Both the position numbers and the translations under genes were made by a program. DNA of 64,000 bases, taken from NCBI GenBank assembly GCA_046350255.1, contig JAXMAV010000016.1, forward strand, positions 124,001 through 188,000, in the 5' to 3' direction. Of this stretch, positions 51,901 through 61,458 are shown piece by piece. The stretch's first letter is position 1. Every line of letters begins with the position of its first letter. The notes beneath the pieces were generated by a model. That model had not been told where the DNA came from. It saw only the letters and a program-made list of their open reading frames with translations, and did not search any database. This DNA comes from CALDUY01 sp046350255 (GTDB lineage: Bacteria; Planctomycetota; Planctomycetia; Gemmatales; Gemmataceae).

Positions 51901-52737
51901 CTGGTCACCGTCGCCGAACCGCCCCAGCAGCTTCTCGTAGTGGTTCTCCGCCGCCGGGAACTGCCCCTGGGTGTAGAACTCGTCCGCCTCGCGCGCCAGC
52001 TTCTCCTCGGTTTCGCGCGTTGCCTTCCAGATCATGAAGCCGCCGAACCCCAGCGCACCGAACGTGAACAGCAGCAGCGGCACCACCACCCAGGTCGCCC
52101 AGCGCGATGGCGGCCGATGCGACAGGTCCACGTCGCTCTCCGATCGCGGCTTCTCCGCAGGCTCGCGCGCGTAGTCGGTGTCTCGCTTGCGCCGCCCCCG
52201 TCGATCAGGATCCCGCGCGGGCTGCACCTCGTCCGGTTTGCTGCGCCCCTCGGAGTCGCGCTGCCGACGCACCGGCGGCGCTGACCAGTCGCCCTGCTCT
52301 AACACCTGCGGCCCGTCGTCCTTCGGCGGTTCTACCCGGGCCTTCACTGGCTCGACCGGCGCCGATCCTCCCGGCCGACGCACTGGCGGCGGCGAACTCC
52401 AGTCCGGTGCGGGCTTCCCTTCGTCCGGCGCGATTACCTCCAACGGTGGCACCTCGTCCACCTCGACCGGCAGCACTTCCAGAAAATCGCCCACGTTCGG
52501 ACCCGTGGGACCCTCGTTCTCGATCGGCACCAGCGGCACCAGGTCGCCCACGCTGCCGGATTGCTGATCCACTCGCGCCGGGGGCGGCGTCGTCGGGTTC
52601 GTCGGCACGTCGCCCACCACGAAGATGTTGCGACAGACCGGTTCGAGGCAGCGCATCGCCTTGCCCCGAAGCGTGTCCTGGACCTGGTAGGTGGCACGGC
52701 AGCGCGGACAGGTTGCGGAGATCAGCACGGAGCACAC
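48973..52737 (-). CDS. Zinc-ribbon, membrane-anchored PQQ-like beta-propeller protein
   Basis: A 1,254-residue protein. Residues about 10-40 form an MJ0042-type zinc ribbon (CPRCRATYQVQ ... MRCLEPVCRNIFVV). A disordered, Pro- and charge-rich stretch follows to about 210, then a membrane span (WVVVPLLLFTFGALGFGGFMI), a helical region with one TPR-like motif (YTQGQFPAAENHYEKLL), and from about 490 a PQQ-like beta-propeller (ALDRATGQVRWALRVG, GSTLWRYRLPAPVLGRPVVV, LNTA near the end). It is inferred to face the periplasm with its propeller. The start could be the GTG at 52737 or the one at 52728. Function unknown; related large proteins are common in planctomycetes. Confidence 0.8.
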   Translation of the reverse strand: MCSVLISATCPRCRATYQVQDTLRGKAMRCLEPVCRNIFVVGDVPTNPTTPPPARVDQQSGSVGDLVPLVPIENEGPTGPNVGDFLEVLPVEVDEVPPLEVIAPDEGKPAPDWSSPPPVRRPGGSAPVEPVKARVEPPKDDGPQVLEQGDWSAPPVRRQRDSEGRSKPDEVQPARDPDRRGRRKRDTDYAREPAEKPRSESDVDLSHRPPSRWATWVVVPLLLFTFGALGFGGFMIWKATRETEEKLAREADEFYTQGQFPAAENHYEKLLGRFGDGDQAGFYTFRKELAGLRRRMAEPPEDLREVLDHAAQVLKERAKDPLLPAHGAGLAESLIKMLTGHVERAQAELKDDTPLALLEHARPVIEATRRIKLPADTPAPGWDKLEESFNGLRQAVARLKEKNAIFDRLKKLAGAKPSYATLLAVQKYLAEIRPGFADVADSAEAKKLVDGVREAHLASVRFVEQSADPPRVGDTSLDEPSVLIDPVLRKAPLLPDREEVPALALVRGLLYALDRATGQVRWALRVGVDTSILPLQLTRRAGVDDAILVLSSDTNTLSAVRLDGSTLWRYRLPAPVLGRPVVVERRAYLATYSGEVHEIELIKGKRLGSYDLGQRLTLGGSVEPGSTRVYFPADDGCVYVVDVAKRRCEMILYSGHPAGSLRSEPILIPPIRDETPGYLVLNQAADLDSIRLRVFDLPLRESQAEERKIQPAPTMRGWSWFAPYSDPEKLLLLSDAGRLGLFGIRQPNNRDQALFPLLPTGSLDLAELLQAGSPRRGRSEVVHVEGDDVWVLAANRMQRLRLGWGPSLGPRVVPVWEQAVEVGSPVHASQVFENATGKKFILSVTQPPGRSCVQAQCVADETGAVLWQRQLGLVARGELIAVRPGDGEPLWLAQDQAGAVLALDPTRYLPRQGMAWLSDGRSSLVVGAAEENLEQPPALVPAADGKSAYALAFPGDGRELVISHITADPDGARKMVARETRVRLTEPLAGRPMLVGDQLLLPLADGALNRLVLPVTAPNPSPEGGPNWRADRAPQDARGLVAGLGADRFVTSDGVRGLMSWEWAAGSNTWKSLPAGRGDEPTLVLPERISGMIALPGKTPYLAASDIRGNLHLIAVLPNGGLEVRRTWALGGDVGEGLHAYLTPAGPRLGCVVERSKLVWIDPQAKDPLWSYTSPGEDPITGAPTLLGEQLVVADQSGLYVGLDLKGGKPVGNGYQLRGSIAPVSGAVPFQADRLLAPLSDGTLLLLNTARLRQ

Positions 52738-52797
52738 CTTTCACCGTGGACGGGTTCACTCTCCTCCATCATATGCGTGTCCGCCGTCCGGCGAAAG

Positions 52798-53628
52798 TCA
52801 TCGCCCTGGGCTGCGTAGTCCGACCTGCTGCAACAGCTTGTCCGTCTCCGTGTACGCCTCGCGCACCCACTCAACAATCCGCTCCGGCTCCGGCGAATAT
52901 TCCAGCTCGATGGACACCGCGCCATCGATGCCCAGCGCCTTGATCTCCTCCAGGTACGGCACGAAATCGACCACGCCGCGGCCTGGCGGCAAATCGCCAT
53001 GCACCTTCCCATCGCAGTCGCTCAGATGCACGTGCGCCGCCCGTCCGCGCAGCTGCCGTAGCTCCGCCGGTGGCACCCGCGACAGCTGCAGATGCGAGAT
53101 GTCGATATTCGCCTTCACCGCCGGATGCCCCACGTCGTCGAGAAACCGCACCATCGACGCCACGTCGTTCACCAGTGACAGCTTGAACGGCTCCAGCTCC
53201 AGGGCGATCTCCACTCCCAGCCGCGCTGCGTACTCGCCCAGCTGCCGCACGTTCCGCACCCCGGTCTGCCACTGCTCCGCGGGCGGAATCACCTGCCGCT
53301 CCCAGATGTACTCGCCCAGCACCAGCAGCAGATTCCGCGCCTCCAGCTCGTACGTCAGGTCGAGATACTTCTGGCATCGGTCGAGGTGGAACCGCTGCAC
53401 CGACGGGTTGAAGTCGATCAACCCCACCGCGACGCACGCCACGCTGATGATCGGCAGCTCGGCCCGTTCGCACTCCCGCCGAATGAGCCGCCGTTCCTGG
53501 ACGTCGATATCGAGCGGATCGGCGAAGATGTCGATCGAATCGAAGCCGATGTCGCGCGTCATGCGAATGCCGAACGCCGTGTCGCGCCCCGCCTGCGCCC
53601 ACGCCGAGTTGATCAGTCCGAGTTTCAT
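52798..53628 (-). CDS. Sugar phosphate isomerase/epimerase-like TIM-barrel protein
   Basis: A 276-residue protein of the AP-endonuclease-2-like TIM-barrel family (xylose isomerase-like). Marker segments are MTRDIGFDSIDIFAD, ALELEPFKLSLVNDV with metal-binding Glu, VKANIDISHLQLSRVPP, AAHVHLSDCDGKVHGDLPPG and AVSIELEYSPEPERI with the last metal Glu. The full barrel is present. It probably isomerises or epimerises a sugar or sugar derivative; the substrate is unknown. It has the same direction as the zinc-ribbon/PQQ gene, 60 bases upstream of it, and is divergent from dedA. Confidence 0.88.
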   Translation of the reverse strand: MKLGLINSAWAQAGRDTAFGIRMTRDIGFDSIDIFADPLDIDVQERRLIRRECERAELPIISVACVAVGLIDFNPSVQRFHLDRCQKYLDLTYELEARNLLLVLGEYIWERQVIPPAEQWQTGVRNVRQLGEYAARLGVEIALELEPFKLSLVNDVASMVRFLDDVGHPAVKANIDISHLQLSRVPPAELRQLRGRAAHVHLSDCDGKVHGDLPPGRGVVDFVPYLEEIKALGIDGAVSIELEYSPEPERIVEWVREAYTETDKLLQQVGLRSPGR

Positions 53629-53833
53629 GGTGCATTCTCCGGGAGAGGGTTGCCCTCCATTCTGGTCCCACTACCGTCCACCGTCCAGACCTGCACTCCA
53701 GGTCCTGACGCCCCCCGACTTGGCCCTCCACTGCGCTTCCAACCCGGCACGGCATCAGATGTGCAGATCTGTCTTCTCCCGGCGCTCACGCGCTCGCATA
53801 ATACGAAAATTGGTTTCTGGCCGGAGAACGCCG

Positions 53834-54577
53834 TTGCCCGACTTCATCCGAGAACTGCCGCTCCCCTTCCAGTTGCTTGCCTGGTTCCTCTTCCTCATGA
53901 GTGCCGGGTTCGGTAACCCCATTCCCGAGGAAGTGATGATCGTCATGGGCGGCATCGCCACCTCCCAGATGGCGGAGTTCGGCGTCGCCCGTTGGTTCAT
54001 GTTCCCCGCCTGCGTCACCGGCGCTCTCATGGCCGACGTCGTTCTCTATGGCCTGGGCCTTTTTCTCGGCAGCCGGATGATGAACTCCCGCATCATGCTT
54101 CGCCTGGCCCCCCCCGAGAAACAGCTGCGCATCCGCCTCAATTTCCACCGCTACGGCGTCATCATCTTTGTCCTCGGACGTCTCGTTCCCGGCATTCGCA
54201 CCACCTTGTTTCTCACCGCCGGCGCCATGCGCCTGCATCTCGTCCGCTTCCTCATCGCCGATGGCATCGGGGCGCTCTTCGGCACCAGCATCTTCTTCTT
54301 CCTGGGCTACGGTCTCGGCGTGCAGTTTCAGGAACTCATCGAGCACATCGAGCAGGAAATCGCCCCCTACAAGCCCATCTTCTTCCTGACGCTCTTCGCC
54401 ATCATCGCCGGCTACCTGGCCTACATCTTCCTGCGCCATCCCATCCCCACTGGTGGCCCCGAGGAAGTCCCTCTCTTCGGTTCCCAGATCGCCGCCCACA
54501 TGCCATCCGCCAATCAGGGCAACCGCCCACCCGCCGCCCCCGAACCCCAGCCCGGCCAGCTGCCCGACCCCCAGTAG
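53834..54577 (+). CDS. DedA-family membrane protein
   Basis: A 247-residue DedA-family protein with four or five hydrophobic helices. SAGFGNPIPEEVMIVMGGIA holds the conserved GxPxPE-type motif, and FVLGRLVPGIRTTLFLTAGA holds the R-x3-PG-x-R motif needed for function in E. coli YqjA/YghB. DedA proteins are thought to flip lipids or act in membrane proton homeostasis. The start is uncertain: I use TTG 53834 because GGAG lies 8 bases upstream; the ATG at 53896 would cut off part of the first helix. The C-terminus ends in a Pro- and Asn-rich tail. Confidence 0.85.
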   Translation: MPDFIRELPLPFQLLAWFLFLMSAGFGNPIPEEVMIVMGGIATSQMAEFGVARWFMFPACVTGALMADVVLYGLGLFLGSRMMNSRIMLRLAPPEKQLRIRLNFHRYGVIIFVLGRLVPGIRTTLFLTAGAMRLHLVRFLIADGIGALFGTSIFFFLGYGLGVQFQELIEHIEQEIAPYKPIFFLTLFAIIAGYLAYIFLRHPIPTGGPEEVPLFGSQIAAHMPSANQGNRPPAAPEPQPGQLPDPQ

Positions 54578-54704
54578 CGAATCGCTGTTGCACCGCCCCG
54601 GCCAGACATCTATCCTGGTCAGACCGGCTCCCTTCCCCCCCTCATGGCCGGTCCTTCGCCCCCGGAACTACGCACGCCCACGCTTTCAAGAGAAAGGTCC
54701 TCTC

Positions 54705-57575
54705 ATGAGGGTTCGTCGCCGCGCCTGGCTGCTTGAGTCGCTCGAGTCGCGCTGCACGCCGGCTACCTTGCCCGCTGGCTTCATCGAGGAAGTGATGGCC
54801 TCAGGCCTGCAGGACGCCACCGCCATGCAGTTCGCTCCCGATGGCAAGCTCTTCGCCCTCGAACAGGCCGGCACCCTCGAGGTCTGGGACAACGGCGTCC
54901 GCGTGCAGGCCGATTTCTTCGCCGATACGCCCCTCGCCACCAACACCATCAGCGAGCGCGGCCTGCTCGGCATCGCCTTCGACCCCGACTACGCCACCAA
55001 CCGCCACGTCTACGTCTACTACACCTCGCCCGACGGCGACTTCCACAACCAGGTCAGCCGCTTCACCGCCAACGCCGCCGGCGACCGCGCCCTGCCTGCC
55101 TCCGAGGTAGTCCTCTGGACCGGCGACCCGCACTCGGCCGGCAACCACAATGGCGGCGCCATCCATTTCGGCCCCGATGGCAAGCTCTACATCGCCACCG
55201 GCGACAACGCCACCGGCACCACCGCGCAGAGCCTCACCTCGCTCCACGGTAAGATGCTCCGCCTCAACCCGGATGGCAGCATCCCCGAGGATAACCCCTT
55301 CTTCGCCCAGACCACCGGCCGCTTCCGCGCCATCTGGGCCCTTGGCCTGCGCAACCCGTTCACCTTCGCCTTCCAGCCCGGCACCAGCCGCCTCTTCATC
55401 AACGATGTCGGTCAGAACACCTGGGAAGAAATCAACGTCGGCGTCGCCGGCGCCAACTACGGCTGGCCCGGCGTCGAGGGCCCCGCCGGCACCCCACCCA
55501 CTTCCCCCGGCACCTACCGCGCCCCGCTGTACACCTACGATCACGGCGGGGCCGCTCCCAACGGCGCGGCCATCACCGGTGGCGCCTTCTACAACCCCGC
55601 CGTCAACACCTTCGGCGCCGCTTTTCAGGGCGACTACTTCTTCACCGACGTCGGCGCCGGCTGGATCTACCGCCTCGACTTCAACCCCGGTTCCAACTCC
55701 TTCGCCGCCGCCCCTGTGCCGTTCGCCTCCAACCTCACCGCCCCGGTCGACCTGAAGGCCGACTCCGCCGGCAATCTCTACTACCTCAGCCGGGGCGAGG
55801 GCCGCGTCTACCGCATCACCCCCTCGCCGCGCCCGATCATCAACACCAGCCCCGCCAGCCAGACCATCACCGTCGGCCGTCCCGTGTCGTTCACCGTGGC
55901 CGCCTCCGGCGACAACCTGCGCTACCAGTGGCAACGCGCTGACGCCGCCACCCCCACGCGCTGGGCCCCCATCTCCGGCGCCACCGCCGCCACGTTCTCC
56001 CTGCCGCGCACTGCCTTGACAGATAATGGAGATCGCTTTAGGGTGATTGTCGGTAACCGCGGCGGCTCCGTCGCCAGCGCCGTCGCCACGCTGACCGTCA
56101 CCCCGGACCGCGCCCCCTCCGCCGAGATCAACATCGTCTCCGGACTGCGCGACGGCAAGTTCGACGCCGGCACCGAGATCGCCTTCTCCGGCACCGCCGC
56201 CGATCCCGAGGATGGCCCCCTCGGCGCTGCTTCCCTGCGCTGGCGCGTCGATTACCTCACCAGCATCCGCGCCGGTGACCTCGACCGCGACGGCCTGCCC
56301 GGCCTCACGCGCCCCTTCGTCCAGCCGTTCTCCGGCGCCGACGCCGGCACGTTCACCCCCGCCACCACGGGCCCCTACACACTCACCGATGTCGCTTACG
56401 TCATCCGCCTCACCGTGACCGATAGCGCCGGCCTTCGCTCCTCTCGTGCCCTGGTGATTCAGCCCAACACCATCCGCCTGACCCTCGCCGCCAACGTCCC
56501 TGGTCTCACGCTCACGCGCGATGGCCAGCCAGTCGTCGCCCCGGTCACCTTCTCCAGTGTCGTCGGCTTTGAACGCCCCCTCGGCGCGGCTGCCACCCAG
56601 AGCCTCGGCCCGGTCAGTTACGAGTTTCTCAACTGGTCCGACGGCGGCGGACCAAGCCATGTCGTGGCCACTCCCGCCACCGACACCACCTACACCGCCG
56701 CCTACCGCGCCGTCTCCACCTCGGGGACCATTCGCGTCGAGGCCGAGTCCTTCACCCTCACTGGCTACCAGCGCGTCTCCGCGCCGTTCGCCTATGGTGG
56801 CCGGTTCATCCAGGCCACCGCCGACACTGCCTCCGCACGCGGCACCTTCTACGGGCCCGATGGCCGCTACCGCATCTACGCCGTCGTCTTCGACGAAACC
56901 GACGGCGAATCCCAGATGGAGATGCGCCTCGGCGGAAGCTCCATCGCCACCTGGACCCTCGACGAAAACAGGGGCAGCCACCTGGCCAACGCGCAAACCC
57001 GGGTGATGCGCAACCTCGGCCTGCACGACATCACCCAGGGCACCACCATCGAGCTACTCGGTCAGCGCGACGGCAACGAACTCGCTCGCTTCGACGCCCT
57101 CCTGTTTGTCCCCGTCGCGGGGGACCTCGTCCGCGCCATCAACGCCGGAGGCGGAAACGCTGGCCGCTTCGAGTCCGACACCAGCTTCGATGGCGGCGTC
57201 ACGCCAAGTAACCCCACCCCGGTGAATGCGGCCGCCGTTTCTCAGCCCGCCCCCACCGCTGCCTACGCCACCTGGCGCGCCGCCGATCTCTTCCGCTACA
57301 CCCTCGATGGCCTGTCGGTGGGCGCCACCTACCTGGTCCGGTTGCACTTCGTCGAACACGTCGCCACCGCCGCCGGCCAGCGCGTCTTCTCTGTCGAGGC
57401 CAACGGCACCACGGTCATTTCCGACCTCGACGTCTTCCAGCAGGCCGGCGGCCGTCACCGCGCGATTGCTCGCGAGTTCACCGCCACCGCCGACGCCTCG
57501 GGCAACCTCGTCCTCGACTTCCGCGCCAGCGCTGGCCGCGCCATGCTCAGCGCCATCGAGGTGTTCTCGGTTTAA
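54705..57575 (+). CDS. Secreted glucose/sorbosone dehydrogenase-like protein with Ig, CBM-like and malectin-like modules
   Basis: A 956-residue protein starting at ATG 54705 with AGAAAGG upstream. The N-terminus LLESLESRCTPATL carries the planctomycete LExLExRxxPA motif. Residues about 25-370 form a glucose/sorbosone dehydrogenase-like propeller (GLLGIAFDPDYATNRHVYVY, GNHNGGAIHFGPDGKLYIAT, ALGLRNPFTFAFQPG, NDVGQNTWEEINVGVAGANY). An Ig-like domain (about 380-465) follows, then a PKD-like module, a CBM-like module (IRVEAESFTLTGYQRV) and a malectin-like C-terminus. It probably oxidises a sugar outside the cell with PQQ. The C-terminal half is paralogous to the next gene. Confidence 0.87.
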   Translation: MRVRRRAWLLESLESRCTPATLPAGFIEEVMASGLQDATAMQFAPDGKLFALEQAGTLEVWDNGVRVQADFFADTPLATNTISERGLLGIAFDPDYATNRHVYVYYTSPDGDFHNQVSRFTANAAGDRALPASEVVLWTGDPHSAGNHNGGAIHFGPDGKLYIATGDNATGTTAQSLTSLHGKMLRLNPDGSIPEDNPFFAQTTGRFRAIWALGLRNPFTFAFQPGTSRLFINDVGQNTWEEINVGVAGANYGWPGVEGPAGTPPTSPGTYRAPLYTYDHGGAAPNGAAITGGAFYNPAVNTFGAAFQGDYFFTDVGAGWIYRLDFNPGSNSFAAAPVPFASNLTAPVDLKADSAGNLYYLSRGEGRVYRITPSPRPIINTSPASQTITVGRPVSFTVAASGDNLRYQWQRADAATPTRWAPISGATAATFSLPRTALTDNGDRFRVIVGNRGGSVASAVATLTVTPDRAPSAEINIVSGLRDGKFDAGTEIAFSGTAADPEDGPLGAASLRWRVDYLTSIRAGDLDRDGLPGLTRPFVQPFSGADAGTFTPATTGPYTLTDVAYVIRLTVTDSAGLRSSRALVIQPNTIRLTLAANVPGLTLTRDGQPVVAPVTFSSVVGFERPLGAAATQSLGPVSYEFLNWSDGGGPSHVVATPATDTTYTAAYRAVSTSGTIRVEAESFTLTGYQRVSAPFAYGGRFIQATADTASARGTFYGPDGRYRIYAVVFDETDGESQMEMRLGGSSIATWTLDENRGSHLANAQTRVMRNLGLHDITQGTTIELLGQRDGNELARFDALLFVPVAGDLVRAINAGGGNAGRFESDTSFDGGVTPSNPTPVNAAAVSQPAPTAAYATWRAADLFRYTLDGLSVGATYLVRLHFVEHVATAAGQRVFSVEANGTTVISDLDVFQQAGGRHRAIAREFTATADASGNLVLDFRASAGRAMLSAIEVFSV

Positions 57576-57772
57576 TGCTCCGATCCGCAGCACAGCAGAG
57601 CGTCAGCGTCTCAGCCCGCCTGGCGCTCTAGCTTCTCATTCCCTCTCCAGCTTTCGGCCCCATTGTTGTTGTCGCCTGCGCTGAAGTGGATTATCATCCT
57701 CACTTACCTCCACACCCCGTTTACCCTGCGGTCCCCTTAGCCCAGCCCTCCTTTCGGGTAGAAAGGCTCCCC

Positions 57773-59494
57773 ATGAATCTCCGTCGGCGACCCTGGATGC
57801 TCGAACCCCTTGAGCCTCGCTGGAACCCCGTGAGCATCCCTACCGGTCTCCTCGACCGGTTGAACGCCGCCGGCCTGCCGCTCGGTCCTCTGACCCAGCT
57901 TATTGGGCACTCCCACACCAGCACGCCCCAGGCCCAGGCCCCCCGCGTCCCTGCTCCGGGGCAGGTTAGCCACCAGGCCAACAGCGCCCGTGGCGCCCTC
58001 GTGCAAGCTGTTGTCAACCAGGCACCGACCGTGACCCTGGGTACGGTCTCCGGCCTGCGCGATGGCAAGTATGATGCCGGCAGCCAGTTCACCATCGATG
58101 GAAGCGCCACCGATCCCGAGGACGGCGCTCTCGGTGCCTCCAGCCTGCGCTGGACTGTTTTCTACGTGGCCAATCCAGGTACCCCCGACGTCGATCGCGA
58201 TGGCCTGTCCGGACGCACGCACTCGCGCCAGGCGATCTCTGGCGTTTCAACGCTTGCGTTCACTCCCCCCACCAATTCCGGTGTCAACAGTGCCAACGTC
58301 GCCTATTTCATCCGCCTCTCAGCACTGGATAGCTCCGGGAGGTTTGCTCCGGTCAAGACGTTGCGGATCAATCCCAACCTCGTCACTCTGACTCTGGCCA
58401 CCAACGTCCCGGGTCTGAAACTGGCGCGGAACAGCAATATGGTCAGCACTCCCTCAAACTTCGTCAGCGTGGTGGGGCATCAATACCAACTGGTGGCCCC
58501 GGGCATAACCAACCTCGCCCCGGTTTCGTATGCGTTCGACAACTGGTCCCAGGGCGGTGACAACATCCAGTACATCAACGCCCCCGCCACCAGTACCACC
58601 TACACGGCAAACTACCGCGCCGTCTCCACTTCGGGCCCCATCGTCGTCCAGGCCGAGTCGCTGACCCTCAACGGTTATCAGCGCGTACCCCTGACCACTG
58701 CCTCAGGTGGGCAATTCATCAAGGCCACCGCCAACATTGGCTCGGCTAGCGGTACCTTCAACGGGCCGGATGGCCGTTACCTCATCCACGTCGTTCCCTT
58801 CGACGAAACAGACGGTCAATCGCAGGTGGCATTACGCATCAACAGCGTGCAAATCGCGTCGTGGATCCTCGACGAGAAACGCGGCAGCGCAGTACCCGAT
58901 GCTAAAACGCGGGTGATGACCTATCTCGGATTTTTCGACCTGACCCAGGGATCCACCATCGAACTGAGGGGTCAGCGGAATGGCTCGGAGCTTGCTGCGT
59001 TCGACAACCTGGTGTTTACACCGGTAGACAGCAAGCTCGAGTTCGCCATGAATACGGGGGGAGGGTTCGTCGGTCGTTTCGAGGCTGACGCGGATTACAA
59101 CATCCAGGAGAAGCTTAGTTTGGCGGTTCCTAGCTTCCTACCGACCAATCTGTCTCAGATCGCTAACCCAGCCAATAACAATGTCTACCTCAAACATCGC
59201 CTTGGCAGGGACTTTACCTATACCCTGCCGTACTTCAACGCTGCTACCACTTACCTTGTTCGCCTGCACTTCTCCTCAGATACGTATGTTGCTGGACAGG
59301 CCAACTTTAATGTTCTCGCCAATAACTCGGTAGTCATCAGCAATCTGGACCTCTTCACAGCGGCTGGTGGCGCTAAACGCGCGTTCAATCGCGAGTTCAC
59401 CGTCCAGGCGAACAGTTCCGGGGCCATCGTCCTCCAGTTCGTGCAAAACTCTGGCGCAGCCATGGTGTGGGGTATTGAAATCTTCTCGGTCTAG
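57773..59494 (+). CDS. Secreted CBM-like and malectin-like protein, paralogue of preceding gene's C-terminus
   Basis: A 573-residue protein with N-terminal motif MLEPLEPRWNPVS, a variant of LExLExR. From residue about 88 on it follows the last 480 residues of the preceding protein: SGLRDGKYDAGSQFTIDGSA against SGLRDGKFDAGTEIAFSGTA, IVVQAESLTLNGYQRVPLTT against IRVEAESFTLTGYQRVSAPF, and a malectin-like end with TTYLVRLHFSSDTYVAGQ. The sugar dehydrogenase and Ig parts are absent. The ATG at 57773 has GAAAGG upstream; both genes share this leader. Towards the end it is less GC-rich than its neighbour. Probably an extracellular carbohydrate-binding protein. Confidence 0.82.
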   Translation: MNLRRRPWMLEPLEPRWNPVSIPTGLLDRLNAAGLPLGPLTQLIGHSHTSTPQAQAPRVPAPGQVSHQANSARGALVQAVVNQAPTVTLGTVSGLRDGKYDAGSQFTIDGSATDPEDGALGASSLRWTVFYVANPGTPDVDRDGLSGRTHSRQAISGVSTLAFTPPTNSGVNSANVAYFIRLSALDSSGRFAPVKTLRINPNLVTLTLATNVPGLKLARNSNMVSTPSNFVSVVGHQYQLVAPGITNLAPVSYAFDNWSQGGDNIQYINAPATSTTYTANYRAVSTSGPIVVQAESLTLNGYQRVPLTTASGGQFIKATANIGSASGTFNGPDGRYLIHVVPFDETDGQSQVALRINSVQIASWILDEKRGSAVPDAKTRVMTYLGFFDLTQGSTIELRGQRNGSELAAFDNLVFTPVDSKLEFAMNTGGGFVGRFEADADYNIQEKLSLAVPSFLPTNLSQIANPANNNVYLKHRLGRDFTYTLPYFNAATTYLVRLHFSSDTYVAGQANFNVLANNSVVISNLDLFTAAGGAKRAFNREFTVQANSSGAIVLQFVQNSGAAMVWGIEIFSV

Positions 59495-59497
59495 CGA

Positions 59498-61198
<1,701 letters not shown>

Positions 61199-61458
61199 GC
61201 CAGGATCACCGAAGGAGAGAGTGCAAGGTCACCACGAGGTTGAACCCCATCACACCCTCCAGGGTAGCGACCATATGGCCCCCCTGGGAATGCCAGCGAG
61301 CGCCGATCCGCCCCCGGAGCGTTCGCCCCATCGCTAGATCCCGCACGATCAGCCGATCCCCCCCGCGCCGCTTCCTCCAGGTCTCTCTGCCCGCCATCCA
61401 CCCTCGCTCCCTAGAATACGCCCATCTCCACCTGTCCTACCCCGGGTGATCGTTCATC

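Noticed and set aside
54801..57026. A 741-codon minus-strand frame opposite the sugar dehydrogenase-like gene
   Set aside because: Antisense shadow; the plus strand has clear GSDH motifs and codon bias.
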